DNA from: Rhizobium sp. Q54
GTDB lineage: Bacteria; Pseudomonadota; Alphaproteobacteria; Rhizobiales; Beijerinckiaceae
Length of the DNA: 64,000 nt
Direction: 5' to 3'
Assembly (NCBI GenBank): GCA_945878875.1
Contig: CAMCUC010000005.1
Location: 18,819 to 82,818, forward strand
Shown: piece after piece, positions 54,267 to 63,242 of the stretch
Layout: each line of letters begins with the position of its first letter
Position numbering within the stretch: the first letter of the stretch is position 1
Notes under the pieces: model-generated
The model's database searches: none
What the model was told of the DNA's origin: nothing
Seen by the model: the letters and a program-made list of their open reading frames with translations, nothing else
Translations under genes and position numbers: made by a program

Positions 54267-55448
54267 ATGAAAATTCTGATGCTTTCTGATGTCTACTTTC
54301 CTCGGGTTAACGGTGTCTCGACGTCGATCAAGACGTTCCGTGACGACCTGCGCCGGCTTGGTCATCAATGCGTGCTGGTCGCGCCGGAATATCCTGTTGC
54401 GGCTGGAGCGCCTGATGATCCTGAGATCCTGCGTATTCCTTCGTGGCAGGTGCCGTTCGATCCGGAAGACCGGCTTTTGAGCTGGTCTGCATTGAAAAAA
54501 TGGACGGATACGCTTGCCCCCGGCTCGTTCGACGTCGTCCACGTTCAAACGCCGTTTACCGCGCATTACGCAGGATTGCGTATAGCGGCTAGAATTGGCG
54601 CGCCGGTTATCGAGACCTATCATACGTATTTTGAGCATTATCTTCATCATTACGTGCCGTTTTTGCCGTCTGCTATTACGAGAGCGTCGGCTCGGAAGCT
54701 CACGCTGTCGCAGTGCGAAGCGGTGGACGCGGTTATCTCGCCGTCGGATCAGATGGCCAACGCGCTTCGGGCTTACGGCGTCTGTGCGCCTATAAATATT
54801 CTGCCGACAGGCCTGCCTGAAAGCGCTTTCAAACAAGGCGAGCGCGCACGGTTTCGTAACAAGTTCGGGATCGACGAGAAAAGACCGATGGCTCTCTACG
54901 TCGGCCGCGTGGCGCATGAGAAGAACATCGATTTTCTAATTCAAATGCTTGTCGATCTGAGGCGCCGCGTTCCAGATGTCCTTCTCGTAATAGCGGGCGA
55001 AGGCCCTGCGGAAGGGCATATTCGCAAGCTCGTCAGCAAGCTTGGCCTTGATCGCAATGTGCAGTTTGTCGGCTATATGGATCGCTCCTCCACCTTGCCT
55101 GACTGCTACAAGGCGGCCGACGTGTTTGTTTTTGCGTCACGTACTGAAACGCAGGGCCTCGTTCTTCTCGAAGCGCTGGCGCAAGAGACGCCGGTCGTCT
55201 CCACCGCAATCATGGGAACAGCCAACGTGCTTGCAGGAATGCAAGGCGCGCTGATCGCGCCAGAGGATGTCGTTGGCTTTTCAACCCTCGTCGCATCGGT
55301 TCTGAATGATCCGGCCTTGCGCCAATCGCTTTCCGAGCAGGCGTCAGGCGACGCGCAGGCGTGGTCCTCGTGTGCAATGACCAAACGCCTTGTTGAATAT
55401 TACGAAAGCCTCGTTTCCACCCCCCGGAACATGGGTATCGCAGCATGA
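54267..55448 (+). CDS. GT4 family glycosyltransferase, probable diacylglycerol glycosyltransferase
   Basis: A 393-aa GT-B fold enzyme. The opening MLSDVYFPRVNGVSTSIKTF and THTYFEHYLHHYVPFLP are typical of the GT4 group that glycosylates diacylglycerol or related lipids. ALYVGRVAHEKNIDFL and ASRTETQGLVLLEALA (donor-binding E-x7-E) follow. With btaAB and a PlcP-like gene nearby and a Pho box upstream, it likely makes a phosphorus-free glycolipid under phosphate starvation (inference). It overlaps the PAP2 gene by 4 nt. Confidence 0.88.
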   Translation: MKILMLSDVYFPRVNGVSTSIKTFRDDLRRLGHQCVLVAPEYPVAAGAPDDPEILRIPSWQVPFDPEDRLLSWSALKKWTDTLAPGSFDVVHVQTPFTAHYAGLRIAARIGAPVIETYHTYFEHYLHHYVPFLPSAITRASARKLTLSQCEAVDAVISPSDQMANALRAYGVCAPINILPTGLPESAFKQGERARFRNKFGIDEKRPMALYVGRVAHEKNIDFLIQMLVDLRRRVPDVLLVIAGEGPAEGHIRKLVSKLGLDRNVQFVGYMDRSSTLPDCYKAADVFVFASRTETQGLVLLEALAQETPVVSTAIMGTANVLAGMQGALIAPEDVVGFSTLVASVLNDPALRQSLSEQASGDAQAWSSCAMTKRLVEYYESLVSTPRNMGIAA

Positions 55449-56005
55449 GCGCATCAAGCATCTTCGCATGGGCTGACGGTGCAGAGCACCGCATGTGCCT
55501 CATTGCAAACGCAGCATGCCGCAGGCGGGCGCTCCGTGTCATTTTCCGCACCGTCAGCCGGTTGGGGGATGGCGTTTTTTGGTATGCATTGATTGCGACC
55601 ATGCCTTTGTGGGTTGGCCTTGATGACCCGCGCACTGGCCTGCTGGCGTCTTTGCAAATGCTTATTGCGGCAGCGTTCGGTGCGAGCCTTTATAAATTAC
55701 TCAAAAACAAGCTGGTCCGCGAACGTCCGTTCATCGGGCTGATTGGCATCGAATGTGCGATGCCGCCACTTGATCGTTATAGCTTCCCGTCCGGCCATAC
55801 GCTTCATGCGGTTTTGTTCACGACGATTGCGGTCGCGTACGCTCCCAGTCTGGTTTTTGTCTTATTGCCGTTCACGCTTCTGATCGCAGCGTCCCGCGTT
55901 GTGCTCGGTCTGCATTATCCGTCAGACGTGATCGTCGGCGCTTTGCTTGGCTGGATGATCGCTAAATTAAGCAGCTTCGTGCAGCATCTATCTTATTTCG
56001 GGTAG
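55445..56005 (+). CDS. PAP2-family membrane phosphatase
   Basis: A 186-aa membrane phosphatase with the three PAP2 motifs: K-x6-RP (KNKLVRERP), PSGH (SFPSGHTLHA) and SR-x5-H (SRVVLGLHYPSD). It is translationally coupled to the GT4 glycosyltransferase by an ATGA overlap. A likely role is dephosphorylating phosphatidic acid to diacylglycerol, the acceptor for the neighbouring glycosyl- and aminocarboxypropyl-transferases. Undecaprenyl pyrophosphate is another possible substrate. Confidence 0.9.
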   Translation: MSASSIFAWADGAEHRMCLIANAACRRRALRVIFRTVSRLGDGVFWYALIATMPLWVGLDDPRTGLLASLQMLIAAAFGASLYKLLKNKLVRERPFIGLIGIECAMPPLDRYSFPSGHTLHAVLFTTIAVAYAPSLVFVLLPFTLLIAASRVVLGLHYPSDVIVGALLGWMIAKLSSFVQHLSYFG

Positions 56006-56027
56006 CCGGAGCCATCAGGGGCGCCAA

Positions 56028-56666
56028 TTATTTATCAGGATTACCGGCGCCGCGAATAATCGCGAGGGCGGCGTAACCCGCATAAAGGCGACGGACTTCA
56101 TACTTATAATGACCGCTGCGTGCTACACGTTCGATCGCGTCAAACAAATCCAGGCGCGGCGTTACGCTGAAAAGCCTGAGCCATGAAAACAAGATGGCCC
56201 GGAACCAGTGTGGAAGATTCAACTGGTCCCCGAAATCAACGATGAGCAATGCGCCATCTGGTTCAAGCATATTCAGCGAGTCTTCCAGCACGCTTTCCCA
56301 TCTCGGTATCATCGAAAATGCGTAAGAGATCATGATCCTGTCAAAACGCTGTATCCCAAATGCGGAATGTGGCTGGAACCCGTCTGCGTCAGCATGAGCG
56401 AGGGATATTCGGTCTGTCAGATTTGTCTGCCCAATTGACGAGGCGGCCGTCTCTAGCATCGCTTGCGAAACGTCAAATCCAAAGCAGCGAAGATCTGGAT
56501 AGAGTCGCGCCGCGTGAATGAGGTTGCGAGCGGTTCCACAACCGGCTTCCAGAAGGCTTCCGTTCGCGGGCGGATTCAGCTCACGCAGCAAGACGTCCCG
56601 CCCGAGTAAATAGGGCTTTCGCGTCAGATCATAAAAATGTCTTTGAACGCTATAAATCGCGTCCAT
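56028..56666 (-). CDS. btaB: Betaine lipid N-methyltransferase BtaB
   Basis: A SAM-dependent methyltransferase of about 212 aa that trimethylates diacylglyceryl-homoserine to the betaine lipid DGTS. The SAM motif is LLEAGCGTARNLIHAARLYP, and the opening MDAIYSVQRHFYDLTRKPYLLGRD is typical of BtaB. The track start (56780) lies well inside btaA, and the ATG at 56666 is the conserved start, 17 bases after the btaA stop. btaA directly precedes it on the same strand. Confidence 0.9.
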   Translation of the reverse strand: MDAIYSVQRHFYDLTRKPYLLGRDVLLRELNPPANGSLLEAGCGTARNLIHAARLYPDLRCFGFDVSQAMLETAASSIGQTNLTDRISLAHADADGFQPHSAFGIQRFDRIMISYAFSMIPRWESVLEDSLNMLEPDGALLIVDFGDQLNLPHWFRAILFSWLRLFSVTPRLDLFDAIERVARSGHYKYEVRRLYAGYAALAIIRGAGNPDK

Positions 56667-56683
56667 CTTTTGCGCATGGCTGT

Positions 56684-57931
56684 TCAATTTTGGGCTCGTA
56701 CATAGAGGTGGAAGCCCCCGTAGATCGCGGATCGGTCTTTGGCCAGAAGCTCCCGGCTCTCTGCTTCTGAATAATTCCATTTGGACAGGATGTGTTCCGA
56801 CACGCGCCCGGGCAGGAGGCGTTCGTCGGCGGCCGTGCGGAAAATCACGCGGGCTCCTGGTGCCGCCGTTCTGTCAATGAGCGACCACAAGGCGTTAAGC
56901 TGGGTATCGTCCATCCAGTCCTGCGCATCAAGGAGCACATAACAATCGAGCGAAGCCTCCGCGCGCTTTGCAAGGAAGTCCGTTAGCGATCCGTGAATAG
57001 TCTCAACGCGGTCAGCTCGTGAGCGGACTGTCTCGAAATTCTCACGGTGCAGATAAGGTGGAAGGAGCGTGTCTTTCCCGTTGATATATCCGCGACCAAA
57101 CGCCTGCTGTGCGAAATAGTTTTCGCCAATGGGGAATTCGCAAGCAAGGCGCGAAAGCCTTTGCCGCAAGGCGCCCGTGAGCCCATGCTCATGATCGGCG
57201 ACAAGCGCATCGTATTGCGCTGGCGGAATACCTAATCCGTAGAGGGACGTGGGGCTGCGCAGAATGGCGCGGAGAATTTTATGATCGAACAGGGGTGCGA
57301 TTTTAGCGTCAAAAATTTGCTTTTGTTCATCGAGGCTCCTGGCTTTCATCAGAATGCTGATATCGACCCCAAGCAATCGCCCAAGGAGATGAGCCGAGCC
57401 GATGAAGCGGCCTAGCAGGCCTGTAGCGTATATGTTTTTAGAAAAGTCTGAAATGCGACGCCGCCCGTTCAGGCGTCGCACGCCCCAATACCGGCGTGAT
57501 TGTTCGTCGAGCCGGGCTGCCAGAAACAGGTCATACAGGGACACATTGGCAGCGCTATTGCCGCGTACAAAAAAGTCCGCGAACGCCTCATAGCTCGGCA
57601 GATGTTTCACAGCCGCAAGCTTCAGGCGATTGAGCGCGATATGGGCATGGTTGAGGTCGATAGCATAAACTGCTGCAGGATTTGCGGTTAGATAGCTCAA
57701 TACGTTGCATCCACCAGACGCAATAGCGATCAGCCGGTCATCGGGCCCAATCTTGAGGGCCTGCATGTCGACGACGGGATCTTCCCAAATCTGGGGGTAG
57801 ACAAGCCCGCTGAACAGGTACGTAAATATCCGCTCATGTACGCCCTTCATCGTCAAAGCGTCGAACCGGTGAACCGCGCTGCCAAGCCCTGTAACCGTTG
57901 TCTGTTTCGCGTTGACTGAAGCGCTCGACAT
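56684..57931 (-). CDS. btaA: S-adenosylmethionine:diacylglycerol 3-amino-3-carboxypropyltransferase BtaA
   Basis: Transfers the aminocarboxypropyl group of SAM to diacylglycerol, making diacylglyceryl-homoserine, the first step of betaine lipid synthesis. The 415-aa protein has FTYLFSGLVYPQIWEDPVVDMQAL and the SAM-binding IAIASGGCNVLSYLT near the N-terminus, then GIPPAQYDAL and a second nucleotide-binding-like half (YVLLDAQDWMDD). ATG 57931 is preferred to the TTG at 57961. A clear Pho box lies about 50 bases upstream. Confidence 0.94.
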   Translation of the reverse strand: MSSASVNAKQTTVTGLGSAVHRFDALTMKGVHERIFTYLFSGLVYPQIWEDPVVDMQALKIGPDDRLIAIASGGCNVLSYLTANPAAVYAIDLNHAHIALNRLKLAAVKHLPSYEAFADFFVRGNSAANVSLYDLFLAARLDEQSRRYWGVRRLNGRRRISDFSKNIYATGLLGRFIGSAHLLGRLLGVDISILMKARSLDEQKQIFDAKIAPLFDHKILRAILRSPTSLYGLGIPPAQYDALVADHEHGLTGALRQRLSRLACEFPIGENYFAQQAFGRGYINGKDTLLPPYLHRENFETVRSRADRVETIHGSLTDFLAKRAEASLDCYVLLDAQDWMDDTQLNALWSLIDRTAAPGARVIFRTAADERLLPGRVSEHILSKWNYSEAESRELLAKDRSAIYGGFHLYVRAQN

Positions 57932-57979
57932 GGAAACCCCGTTGATGATCCTAGATTGCAAGTCTTCTTATGCACGCCG

Positions 57980-57998
57980 GGTGACGAAGGGGTGACAA
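57980..57998 (-). promoter_or_regulatory. Pho box upstream of btaA
   Basis: The minus strand reads TTGTCACCCCTTCGTCACC: TGTCA and CGTCA cores spaced 11 bases. It is located between plcP and btaA, so btaAB can be induced separately from the upstream gene. Confidence 0.65.
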
Positions 57999-58086
57999 TG
58001 AGGAAAATTCGCCAAACTACGTGACGCTTTCAGAGCGGTGTATCAGCTGTGTGGCTGGCAAAAGGTTATCAAGGCCAGAATAGATG

Positions 58087-58875
58087 CTATGCAGCAGCGC
58101 TCTGGATTTCGGCCTGGGGTTCAGACAGCCATTGGCCTGCAAGGTCGCGCCATCTTATAAGCTCGATCCTGCCGTCGAGATGCTCGACAACCGCCGTGCA
58201 GGATTCAACCCAGTCGCCAGTATTGATATATTCAATCTCGCCGATGCGATGATATGCGGGATGATGGATATGGCCGCAGATAACCCCGTGCACATTGTTG
58301 CGTTGCGCGTCGGCGACGACGGCCTGTTCAAATGCGCTTATGAAATTGACGGCAGTCTTGACCTTTTGCTTGGCGTAGGCCGAAAACGACCAGTAAGGAA
58401 GACCGAAGAAACGCTGTGCACGCATCACATACCCGTTAATGAAAATAGCGAAATCATAAGCCCAGTCGCCAAGGTGAGCGAGCCATTTAATGTTGCGCAT
58501 GACGGTGTCGAACTTGTCGCCATGGAGAACCAGAAGCCGGCGTCCGTCGGCGAGCTCATGGATCGCTTCCTCGGCGATCTCGACTCCGCCGATATGCGAG
58601 CCGACATATTCACGCAAGAATTCATCATGGTTGCCAGGCACATAAATCACGCGCGCACCTTTACGCACGCGGCGCAGCATTTTCTGCACGACGTCGTTGT
58701 GCGCTTGCGGCCAGTACCATGAGGATTTGAGTCGCCAGCCGTCTACGATATCTCCAATGAGATAAATCGTGTCGGCCTCGCAGTTTTTGAGAAAGTCCAG
58801 AAGCTCTTGCGCCTGACATCCGCGAGTGCCTAAATGAACGTCGGAGATGAATAAGGTCCGGACGTTAAGAATCAT
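58087..58875 (-). CDS. plcP: Metallophosphoesterase, PlcP-type phospholipase C (LpxH-like fold)
   Basis: A 262-aa binuclear metallophosphoesterase with the full motif set: SDVHLG, GDIVDGW, GNHDE, LHGD and GHIHH. By fold it resembles UDP-2,3-diacylglucosamine hydrolase. But it sits beside btaA/btaB and Pho boxes, as the phosphate-regulated phospholipase C PlcP does in Sinorhizobium, which turns phosphatidylcholine into diacylglycerol. The PlcP call rests on context, so confidence in the symbol is moderate while the enzyme class is certain. Confidence 0.85.
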   Translation of the reverse strand: MILNVRTLFISDVHLGTRGCQAQELLDFLKNCEADTIYLIGDIVDGWRLKSSWYWPQAHNDVVQKMLRRVRKGARVIYVPGNHDEFLREYVGSHIGGVEIAEEAIHELADGRRLLVLHGDKFDTVMRNIKWLAHLGDWAYDFAIFINGYVMRAQRFFGLPYWSFSAYAKQKVKTAVNFISAFEQAVVADAQRNNVHGVICGHIHHPAYHRIGEIEYINTGDWVESCTAVVEHLDGRIELIRWRDLAGQWLSEPQAEIQSAAA

Positions 58876-58923
58876 TCTCGCACACCCTGATTAAGCTCAC
58901 CTTTTTCACTTATGAAGGCAGGA

Positions 58924-58942
58924 CTTCACAAAATTGTGACGC
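58924..58942 (-). promoter_or_regulatory. Weak Pho-box-like repeat upstream of plcP
   Basis: The minus strand reads CGTCACAATTTTGTGAAG: one good CGTCA core and a degenerate second core (GTGAA) 11 bases on. It lies about 50 bases before the plcP start. Confidence 0.3.
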
Positions 58943-58999
58943 CACCGGGTGCAGGAATTTTTTTGTAATGGTCTCTTTGAGCACTCGTTGTTGACGCGA

Positions 59000-59020
59000 T
59001 TGTCATCTAATCGTCATCTT
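59000..59020 (+). promoter_or_regulatory. Pho box upstream of the second phnD
   Basis: TTGTCATCTAATCGTCATCTT holds two GTCAT cores spaced exactly 11 bases, the best Pho box in the window. It ends about 45 bases before the phnD start codon. Confidence 0.75.
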
Positions 59021-59064
59021 GGCAGTCCAACAAAAAACGCTTAATCATTGATGGGGAATCCACC

Positions 59065-60024
59065 ATGAGCGTTAAAAATTTGGCCGCTATTACCGGGGCG
59101 GCGCTATTGTCCATGACGTCTACCATCAGCGCCTCCGCGCTCGACGCACGCTACAAAGACGCTGACGGTGACATGGTTGCCGATGCGCCTGTCAATCCGG
59201 CTGAATTCATCGATCCGTCGACGCTGATCTTCGCCTATACGCCGGTTGAAGATCCGGCGGTCTACGCCAAGGTGTGGGACGGCTTCCTGAAGCACATGGA
59301 GAAGGTCACCGGCAAACGGGTGCAATTCTTCCCGGTGCAGAGCAACGCCGCCCAGATCGAGGCGATGCGCGCTGGCCGCCTGCATGTGGCGGGCTTCAAT
59401 ACGGGCTCGAACCCGATCGCCGTCGCGTGCGCAGGCTTCGTGCCCTTCACCATGATGGCCTCCAAGAAGGATGAGTTTGGCTACGAGATGGAAATCATCA
59501 CGTATCCTGGTTCGGGCATCAACAAGATCGAGGACATCAAGGGTAAGAAGCTGGCCTTCACCTCCGAGACGTCGAACTCCGGCTTCAAGGCGCCGTCGGC
59601 CCTGCTCGAGCAAGAGTTCAAGATGGTGGCCAAGAAGGACTACGAGCCCGTCTTCTCCGGCAAGCACGACAACTCGATCATCGGCGTCGCCAACAAGGAT
59701 TACCCGGCGGCAGCCATCGCCAATTCGGTGAAGGCGCGCATGCTGGCGCGCAACGTCGTCAAGGCCGACGCGCTCAAGGTCATCTACAAGTCGCAGACGT
59801 TTCCCACCACAGGTTATGGCCACGTCTTCAACCTGAAGCCTGAGCTGGCCGCGAAGGTGAAGGAAGCCTTCTTCAGCTTCAACTGGGAAGGCAGCGATCT
59901 CCTGAAGGAATTCCAGACGTCCGAGCCGCCGCAGGAAAAGTTTCTGCCCATCAATTTCAAGACCCATTGGGAAGTGGTCCGGCAGATCGACAAGGCGTTG
60001 AACGTCAGCTACGCCTGCAAGTAG
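59065..60024 (+). CDS. phnD: Phosphate/phosphite/phosphonate ABC transporter substrate-binding protein (PhnD-like, second set)
   Basis: A 319-aa periplasmic receptor. A signal peptide (ends near SASA-LDAR) is followed by an unusual acidic [11 protein letters not shown] loop that looks like a calcium-binding turn. The PhnD-type body comes next: [58 protein letters not shown] and [17 protein letters not shown]. It is clearly different from the first PhnD and more GC-rich, so ligand preference may differ (phosphite or another phosphonate, not decidable here). Confidence 0.92.
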   Translation: MSVKNLAAITGAALLSMTSTISASALDARYKDADGDMVADAPVNPAEFIDPSTLIFAYTPVEDPAVYAKVWDGFLKHMEKVTGKRVQFFPVQSNAAQIEAMRAGRLHVAGFNTGSNPIAVACAGFVPFTMMASKKDEFGYEMEIITYPGSGINKIEDIKGKKLAFTSETSNSGFKAPSALLEQEFKMVAKKDYEPVFSGKHDNSIIGVANKDYPAAAIANSVKARMLARNVVKADALKVIYKSQTFPTTGYGHVFNLKPELAAKVKEAFFSFNWEGSDLLKEFQTSEPPQEKFLPINFKTHWEVVRQIDKALNVSYACK

Positions 60025-60039
60025 GCTTCGCGCAGCCCC

Positions 60040-60074
60040 GACCGGTCGCGCAAGTGTGCGACCGGTCTTTTTTT
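60040..60074 (+). terminator. Attenuator/terminator hairpin between second phnD and phnC
   Basis: GACCGGTCGC / GCGACCGGTC (60040-60049, 60058-60067) forms a perfect 10-bp stem with an 8-base loop and seven T residues after it. phnC starts only 10 bases later, so read-through must occur. Confidence 0.85.
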
Positions 60075-60083
60075 GGAGCTTCC

Positions 60084-60908
60084 ATGCTCGTTATTGATAA
60101 CCTGACCAAGCGCTATTCAACTGGCGACTTGGCTGTTGACAATGTTTCATTATCTGTTCCGGCGGGACAGGTTGTGGGCCTCATCGGGCCATCGGGCGCC
60201 GGCAAGTCCTCGCTTATTCGCTGCGTGAACAGGCTGGTGGAGCCAAGCGAGGGCGCGATCAAGCTCAACGGGCTTGATCTTTCAAAGCTGTCGCGCGGCG
60301 CTTTGGGAAAAGCGCGTCGGCGCATGGGAATGATCTTTCAGGAATATGCGCTTGTAGACCGGCTGACGGTGATGGAGAACGTTCTTTCCGGGCGGCTGGG
60401 TTATGTGGGGTTCTGGCGCTCCTATTTGCGCCGCTTTCCCCAGGCCGATATTGATCGCGCCTTTGTCGTGCTGGAGCGCGTCGGGTTGCTCGACCATATC
60501 GACAAACGCGCCGATGCACTCTCTGGCGGACAACGCCAGCGCGTGGGCATCGCACGTGCGCTTGTACAGGAGCCGGATCTCCTTCTGGTGGACGAGCCGA
60601 CGGCGAGCCTCGACCCCAAGACCTCGCGGCAGATCATGCGCCTGATAGTCGAGATTTGCGCCGAGCGCGGACTGGCCGCCATCGTCAACATTCATGACGT
60701 CGCGCTGGCCCAGATGTTTGTTCAGCGCATCGTCGGGCTTCGCAAGGGCGCTATCGTTTTTGACGGCCCTCCCGATGGTCTGACCCCGGAGGCGCTTACG
60801 GAAATCTATGGCGCCGAGGACTGGGCTTCGACCATCAGCAAAGCCCAGGAAGAAGACGCAGACGAGGCGGAGACCGGCCTGCCGGGTAAAACACTGGCGA
60901 GCGCATGA
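60084..60908 (+). CDS. phnC: Phosphonate-type ABC transporter ATP-binding protein PhnC (second set)
   Basis: A 274-aa ATPase: Walker [11 protein letters not shown]-loop [19 protein letters not shown], signature [13 protein letters not shown], Walker [14 protein letters not shown]. The track ORF begins 117 nt upstream and reads through the hairpin. ATG 60084 follows GGAG at 5 nt and starts the conserved domain. It overlaps phnE by 4 nt. Confidence 0.94.
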   Translation: MLVIDNLTKRYSTGDLAVDNVSLSVPAGQVVGLIGPSGAGKSSLIRCVNRLVEPSEGAIKLNGLDLSKLSRGALGKARRRMGMIFQEYALVDRLTVMENVLSGRLGYVGFWRSYLRRFPQADIDRAFVVLERVGLLDHIDKRADALSGGQRQRVGIARALVQEPDLLLVDEPTASLDPKTSRQIMRLIVEICAERGLAAIVNIHDVALAQMFVQRIVGLRKGAIVFDGPPDGLTPEALTEIYGAEDWASTISKAQEEDADEAETGLPGKTLASA

Positions 60909-61702
60909 GCTCGATTTCGCGACGCTGGACGCCGCCGCCTCTCATCGCCAACCGCGCCTTGCGTTATGGCGTTTACGCCGGGCTTTGCCTTTATCTCCTC
61001 GTCGCCTTCAGCACGATTGAGTTCAACTGGACGCGCATGTCTGAGGGCGCCGCGCGCGCGGGGAATCTTTTCGCCGGTTTTCTCCGGCCCGATTTCACCT
61101 CCCGCTGGGACGATATCGAGGCTGGTCTGCTTGAAAGTTTGACGATGACGGTGACGTCGACAATCGTCGGCATCATCCTCTCCATCCCGTTTGGCATTGG
61201 CGCTGCGCGCAACATCGCGCCGGCGCCGGTCTATGCTTTTTGCCGCGCGTTCATTGCGGTTGCGCGCAGCCTGCAGGAGGTCATCATCGCGATCTTCCTC
61301 GTCGTGCTGTTTGGCTTTGGACCTTTCGCCGGGTTCCTGACCCTGGCTTTTGCGACCATCGGGTTTCTCGCGAAATTGCTGGCTGAAGACATCGAGGATT
61401 GCGATCCTGCGCCGCTGGAGGCTATCCGCGCCACCGGCGCCGGGTGGTGGCAGGTGCTGGCCTACGCCATTCTGCCGCAAGTCGCGCCAAGGCTGATTGG
61501 CCTGTCGTTGTATCGCGTCGACATCAATTTTCGCGAGTCGGCGGTCGTTGGCATCGTTGGCGCGGGCGGGATCGGGGCGACGCTGAACACAGCGATGGAC
61601 CGCTACGAGTTCGACAGCGCCGCGGCCATCCTGCTCATCATCATAGGCATCGTGCTGGCTTGCGAATACGCATCCGGCTACATCCGCGCAAAGGTGCAAT
61701 GA
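60905..61702 (+). CDS. phnE: Phosphonate-type ABC transporter permease PhnE (second set, copy 1)
   Basis: A 265-aa permease with about six membrane segments. The EAA loop is [33 protein letters not shown], and [20 protein letters not shown] follows. It overlaps phnC and the second permease gene by 4 nt each. The two permeases probably form a heterodimer. Confidence 0.93.
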   Translation: MSSISRRWTPPPLIANRALRYGVYAGLCLYLLVAFSTIEFNWTRMSEGAARAGNLFAGFLRPDFTSRWDDIEAGLLESLTMTVTSTIVGIILSIPFGIGAARNIAPAPVYAFCRAFIAVARSLQEVIIAIFLVVLFGFGPFAGFLTLAFATIGFLAKLLAEDIEDCDPAPLEAIRATGAGWWQVLAYAILPQVAPRLIGLSLYRVDINFRESAVVGIVGAGGIGATLNTAMDRYEFDSAAAILLIIIGIVLACEYASGYIRAKVQ

Positions 61703-62520
61703 TGCCGGTTTCCCTCTCTCACGACGGCGAGCGGCACTGGAACCGGCGCACCAGCCGGACTGAATGGCTGCGTTTTGCCGGTTGGCTCGCGCTTGCCATG
61801 CTCTTCATCTTTACGTGGCGCGTGATGACGCAGGATACGATCTGGGCCTTCGTGCTCGACGCCCCGCGTCAGGCCGCAGACATCGGCTCGCGCATGTGGC
61901 CGCCGCGCTGGTCCTACATGAGCGCGCTCTGGAAGCCGCTGTGGGACACAATCAATATGGCGACGCTGGGAACACTTCTGGCAGTCATCCTTGCCGTGCC
62001 TGTGGCGTTCCTGACCGCGCGCAACACTACGCCGAGCGTTGTGTTTATTCGGCCCGTCGCGCTGCTTGTCATCGTCTCCTCGCGCTCGATCAACGCGCTC
62101 ATCTGGGCGCTGCTGCTGGTGACGATTTTGGGGCCAGGCGTGCTGGCTGGCGTTATCGCCATCGCGCTGCGCTCGGTCGGCTTCATCGCCAAATTGCTTT
62201 ATGAGGCAATTGAGGAAATCAACATCGAGCCCGTTGAGGCGATCCGCGCCACGGGCGCCTCCGCGCCGCAGGTTCTGGCGTGGGGCATCTGGCCGCAGAT
62301 AACTCCGGCCTTCGCCGGGATCAGCGTTTTCCGGTGGGACATCAACATCCGCGAGGCGACGGTGCTCGGCCTGGTCGGCGCCGGCGGCATCGGCGTCAAT
62401 CTGGAAAGCTCGATGAATACGCTGGCATGGCCGCAAGTGACACTGATCCTGATTGTCATCCTCGCGACGGTGATCGTCAGCGAATGGGTGTCAGCCAAAA
62501 TCCGCCACGCCTTGCTATAG
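61699..62520 (+). CDS. phnE: Phosphonate-type ABC transporter permease PhnE (second set, copy 2)
   Basis: A 273-aa permease. After a charged N-terminus (SHDGERHWNRRTSRTEWLRF) come about six helices. The EAA loop is [32 protein letters not shown] and VGLVGAGGIGVNLE-type glycine motifs follow. The track ORF starts 300 nt upstream inside copy 1. The ATG at 61699 overlaps its stop (ATGA), and a second ATG follows directly. It ends just before the convergent arsH. Confidence 0.93.
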   Translation: MMPVSLSHDGERHWNRRTSRTEWLRFAGWLALAMLFIFTWRVMTQDTIWAFVLDAPRQAADIGSRMWPPRWSYMSALWKPLWDTINMATLGTLLAVILAVPVAFLTARNTTPSVVFIRPVALLVIVSSRSINALIWALLLVTILGPGVLAGVIAIALRSVGFIAKLLYEAIEEINIEPVEAIRATGASAPQVLAWGIWPQITPAFAGISVFRWDINIREATVLGLVGAGGIGVNLESSMNTLAWPQVTLILIVILATVIVSEWVSAKIRHALL

Positions 62521-62525
62521 CGCGT

Positions 62526-63242
62526 TTAGAGTGAACGCTGGTTGACGCGTTTGCTCAACTCGTCCGCGCTTTCCTTGCGCTCGGAATAACGATCAACAAG
62601 ATAGTCGGAGCAATCGCGCGTCAGTAAGGTGAACTTGACCAGCTCCTCCATGACATCGACGACGCGATCATAAAAAGCGGACGGCTTCATCCTGTCGTTG
62701 TCGTCGAATTCCAGAAAAGCTTTTGGAACGGACGACTGGTTGGGAATCGTAATCATCCGCATCCAGCGCCCCAGTACGCGGAGCTGGTTCAGGGCGTTGA
62801 AGGATTGCGATCCGCCGCTCACCTGCATGACGGCAAGCGTCTTGCCCTGCGTGGGCCGCACCGCGCCGATTGACAGGGGGATCCAGTCGATCTGCGCTTT
62901 CATGATGCCGGTCATCGCGCCGTGTCGTTCGGGCGAGCACCAGACCATGCCTTCGCACCAATTTGTGAGCGTCCGCAATTCCTGCACCCTTGGATGATCT
63001 GGCTCGGCATCGTCGGGCAGTGGCAGGCCGGAGGGATCGAACAGCCGGGTCTCTGCGCCAAGGCGATTGAGAATCCTGGCTGCCTCTTCACACATCAATC
63101 GGCTGAAAGAGCGCTTCCTGACGGAGCCATACAGCAGAAGGATGCGCGGCGCATGCGTGGCGCGCTGGGCTTGCGGCAGGCGCTCGTTCTTAATCTGATG
63201 GAAGCAGCCGTCGTCGATGTTCGGCGTGTTTGCATCAGCCAA
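62526..63242 (-). CDS. arsH: NADPH-dependent FMN reductase ArsH (organoarsenical oxidase)
   Basis: A flavodoxin-like flavoprotein of about 238 aa that detoxifies trivalent organoarsenicals. [26 protein letters not shown] (FMN-binding), [47 protein letters not shown] and the C-terminal [15 protein letters not shown] are classic ArsH. The track ORF extends into arsC. A TTG at 63242 with GGAGG 9 nt upstream gives the usual N-terminus (ADANTPNID). ATG 63260 is an alternative start. It overlaps the arsC end by 8 nt. Confidence 0.93.
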   Translation of the reverse strand: MADANTPNIDDGCFHQIKNERLPQAQRATHAPRILLLYGSVRKRSFSRLMCEEAARILNRLGAETRLFDPSGLPLPDDAEPDHPRVQELRTLTNWCEGMVWCSPERHGAMTGIMKAQIDWIPLSIGAVRPTQGKTLAVMQVSGGSQSFNALNQLRVLGRWMRMITIPNQSSVPKAFLEFDDNDRMKPSAFYDRVVDVMEELVKFTLLTRDCSDYLVDRYSERKESADELSKRVNQRSL

